Source: an uncultured Francisella sp.
GTDB lineage: Bacteria > Pseudomonadota > Gammaproteobacteria > Burkholderiales > Neisseriaceae
Assembly: GCA_943913135.1 (NCBI GenBank)
Contig: CALTVE010000005.1
Location: 1 to 15,083 of the forward strand
DNA: 15,083 bases
Reading direction: 5' to 3'
Shown here: in pieces, positions 14,983 to 15,083 of the stretch
Numbering within the stretch: position 1 is the first letter of the stretch
Layout: each line of letters opens with the position of its first letter
Notes under the pieces: generated by a model
Told to the model about the DNA's origin: nothing
Database searches by the model: none
The model's input: only the letters and a program-made list of their open reading frames with translations
Position numbers and translations under genes: made by a program

Positions 14983-15083
14983 TAAAGGGCAATTGTTATA
15001 TGCAGTATAACGGAAAGGGAGAGTGCTTGAAAGATTGAATGACAGCAATGAGTAAAGGGTGAAGTTGATTTTTTAGAAAGATT

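Noticed and set aside
1..15083. Insertion sequence, prophage or integrative element next to the tRNA array
   Set aside because: No transposase, integrase, terminal inverted repeats or duplicated tRNA 3' end serving as an attachment site was found; the tRNA duplicates are whole genes.

Overview
The window reads as a piece of chromosome from an AT-rich gammaproteobacterium undergoing genome reduction, most likely a host-associated member of the Legionellales (Coxiella/Rickettsiella-like). The evidence is the hisZ-purA pair, a Gly-Cys-Leu tRNA array matching the E. coli glyW-cysT-leuZ order, a gammaproteobacterial-type DapD, and several broken accessory genes beside intact housekeeping genes. 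The taxonomic call is inference from gene content; no rRNA or other marker is present.

Layout. Positions 1-475 are AT-rich and noncoding, with several perfect short tandem duplications. 476-901 encodes a small exported protein with a 33-residue His/Lys-rich repeat, followed by a good terminator. 1076-5531 is a plus-strand cluster: an intact nitronate monooxygenase-like gene, a FAD/NAD(P)-binding oxidoreductase broken by two tandem microduplications and one stop, a carboxymuconolactone-decarboxylase-like gene that runs in frame into the next gene, and a broken MFS transporter. 5532-6608 holds a featureless stretch and a heavily decayed conserved-hypothetical gene readable only by switching frames. 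6736-7548 is intact dapD.

7720-10698 is on the minus strand. It holds hisZ and purA (2 nt apart) and, downstream of purA, a small exported four-cysteine protein. A consensus promoter at 10818-10845 faces away from hisZ and drives two tRNA-Gly genes that differ by a single base, the anticodon wobble base (GCC versus CCC). After a 394-bp gap come tRNA-Cys, a second very divergent tRNA-Cys-like gene, and tRNA-Leu(UAA). 11891-13711 is a GDSL esterase autotransporter broken by three apparent one-base deletions in homopolymers and a stop. 13826-14919 (minus) is a broken serine-hydrolase lipoprotein.

Two themes stand out. First, the tRNA array has been expanded by duplication: one copy changed its anticodon, and another changed nearly everywhere while keeping its pairing, including what looks like a G19-C56 to U19-A56 swap in the elbow. 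Second, perfect tandem duplications of 4-28 bp recur across the window and are the direct cause of two frameshifts, which suggests replication-slippage-type mutation as a main route of gene loss here. The intact genes cover purine synthesis (PurA), diaminopimelate/lysine synthesis (DapD) and histidine-pathway regulation (HisZ); the broken ones are surface, transport or redox accessory functions.
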